Origin: Terriglobia bacterium
GTDB taxonomy: Bacteria; Acidobacteriota; Terriglobia; UBA7540
NCBI GenBank assembly: GCA_020073545.1
Contig: JAIQEZ010000007.1
Coordinates: 1-64,000, forward strand
Direction of reading: 5' to 3'
Length of the DNA: 64,000 nt
This document shows, one piece after another, positions 62,916 through 64,000 of this stretch. The position numbers were made by a program, and so were the translations under genes. Position 1 is the first letter of the stretch; each line of letters opens with the position of its first letter. The notes beneath the pieces are model-generated. The model ran no database searches, was not told the DNA's origin, and was given only the letters and a program-made list of their open reading frames with translations.

Positions 62916-64000
62916 TAGGCAGCTCCTCCTTTCTCGAGTGCAGCCAGGACCTTGTCGGGGGTGATGGGCAGCGTGGGCACGCGCACGCCGAGGGCGTTGG
63001 CCACGGCGTTGGAAATGGCGGCGCCCGGAGAAATCACGGGAGGCTCGCCGAGTCCGATCGTTCCCCGTTCGTCGTAGCCGGGGCCGGTCATCATGTGGAC
63101 GACCAGTTCGCCGATGTCCCCGATGCCCGCCAGCTTGTAGAATTCCATGTTGTTGTTCAGCATGCGGCCGGTCGCGCGGTCCATGACTTTCTCTTCAAAA
63201 AGCGCGTAGGTGATGCCCATGATCATCGCGCCATAGCACTGGCTCTCCGCCGTCTTCAGGTCGATGATGAGGCCGCAGTCCTGCGCCGCCACCATCTTGT
63301 GGATCTTCACCAGGCCGGTTTCCGTGTCCACGGAGACGTCGGCGATCTGCACCCCGCCCACGCCGCTCGACCCCAGCGCGCACTGGCCGGGGTTCTTCCC
63401 TGTGACCTGAAGGGTTTTCACTTGCAGCTTGGCGCAGGCTTCTTTCCAGGTCAGTTTCTTCGCGGCATCGCCCTTCGCCTGGATGTGTCCATCCACCGCC
63501 ACGAGTTGATCGGCCGGCACGCCCAGACTGGGGGCGACGACCGCGAGAAGTTGTTGCAGGGCATCGACCGAGCCGCGCCGAGTGGAGGCTGACACACCAC
63601 CCACCGTCGTGCTGCCGCCCGAAGCACCAGAGGACGGGAACTTGCTGTCGCCAATGTTCACCCTGATGGCTTCCACCGGAAGCCCCAGCGTCTCCGCCGC
63701 CACGACGGCGATGACGGTTCGCGTACCGGTCCCGAGGTCCTGGCTGCCCAGGGTCACTTCCACGGAACCGTCCGGGTGGATGGTCACATTGCAGTTACTG
63801 TTGTGCCCGCGACCGCCCCAGGTGTGGAGGCTCAGGCCGAGGCCGCGCTTGATGGTTCCTGCACTTTTGTCCCCGCGCGGATGCCAGTTCTTTTGCCAAT
63901 CGATCAGTTCCGCGGCCTTGCGGAGTTCCTGCCGGTAGACTTCGGCGCGCTCACCGGCCAGGTCGGCGTTCTTGGAGAAGAACTCCACGGGGTCCATGTT
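62915..64000 (-). CDS. molybdopterin-binding catalytic subunit (YagR/PaoC-like), C-terminal part
   Basis: The last 361 residues or so of a molybdenum hydroxylase large subunit; its start is past the right edge. Visible are SLHTWGGRGHNSNCNVTIHP, the MPT-contact GTRTVIAVVAAETLG, and near the C-terminus GTIGLGEPPVISPGAAISNA, where the glutamate in GLGEPP is the expected catalytic base for hydroxylation at the molybdenum. The organisation matches aldehyde- or xanthine-dehydrogenase-type enzymes; which substrate is not clear. It is co-transcribed with the FAD subunit (TAATG overlap) and the small Cys-rich gene. Confidence 0.93.
   Translation of the reverse strand, partial: NMDPVEFFSKNADLAGERAEVYRQELRKAAELIDWQKNWHPRGDKSAGTIKRGLGLSLHTWGGRGHNSNCNVTIHPDGSVEVTLGSQDLGTGTRTVIAVVAAETLGLPVEAIRVNIGDSKFPSSGASGGSTTVGGVSASTRRGSVDALQQLLAVVAPSLGVPADQLVAVDGHIQAKGDAAKKLTWKEACAKLQVKTLQVTGKNPGQCALGSSGVGGVQIADVSVDTETGLVKIHKMVAAQDCGLIIDLKTAESQCYGAMIMGITYALFEEKVMDRATGRMLNNNMEFYKLAGIGDIGELVVHMMTGPGYDERGTIGLGEPPVISPGAAISNAVANALGVRVPTLPITPDKVLAALEKGGAA

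Overview
The window looks like a chromosomal segment of an acidobacterium (Acidobacteriota), probably an uncultured soil or sediment lineage. The inference rests on high GC by eye, an Oar-like TonB receptor with an N-terminal carboxypeptidase-like domain and the VPLNGRNF motif, many TPR proteins, a nucleotide-translocase/HEAT/cNMP-binding fusion, and intergenic stem-loop repeats of the 'TCATTCTGAGCG..GAAGAATCC' kind. No rRNA, prophage, insertion sequence or CRISPR array was seen.

Layout. 1-2438 (minus): activase and 5' part of a glycyl radical enzyme, behind a TTGTATACAA-type palindrome. 3045-9944 (plus): unlinked housekeeping genes (DUF5107-TPR protein, DinB-like protein, deoC, PhzF-like isomerase, Fur-family regulator). 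10112-15811 (minus): secreted TPR protein built from 102-bp repeats, a large NTT-HEAT-cNMP membrane protein and a DUF1059 protein. 16164-31464 (plus): a type II secretion/type IV pilus hybrid locus (multi-HR-domain protein, secretin, two pseudopilins, GspF, GspE, PilM/N/O-like, PilP/GspC-like, a third pseudopilin-like protein), followed by an Ig-repeat lipoprotein, a secreted protein of unknown role and a matrixin-type metalloprotease that may be clients of the machine.

31465-33924 is gene-poor, with an orphan MEDS-domain protein and several repeats. 33925-41308 (minus) is a complete seven-gene efflux operon (TetR, TolC-like, HlyD-like, two ABC ATPases, two ABC-2 permeases) with a palindromic operator just upstream of the TetR start. 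41937-45503 is the TonB receptor; 45971-48736 an S1/P1-nuclease-like enzyme, an OB-fold protein and a TPR protein; 48777-50900 (minus) a secreted GH42 beta-galactosidase. 51203-52131 holds a STAS protein and a cold-shock protein; 52509-52759 tRNA-Arg(TCT) and tRNA-His(GTG); 52852-54941 (minus) three small secreted proteins.

56274-59496 (plus) is a small apparently AT-richer island with a methyltransferase, an ornithine-cyclodeaminase/SbnB-like dehydrogenase and an ATP-grasp ligase, flanked by repeats: the best candidate for an undescribed small-molecule pathway. 59978-61285 (minus) is an LCAT-like hydrolase. The right edge (61708-64000, minus) carries a molybdenum hydroxylase operon: catalytic subunit (partial), FAD subunit, and a 72-residue Cys-rich protein of unknown role.

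Two diverged copies of one complex repeat (about 33370-33805 and, inverted, 55182-55600), each with three internal sub-repeats around an ATGAAAACA-like core, are not explained by any gene in the window.
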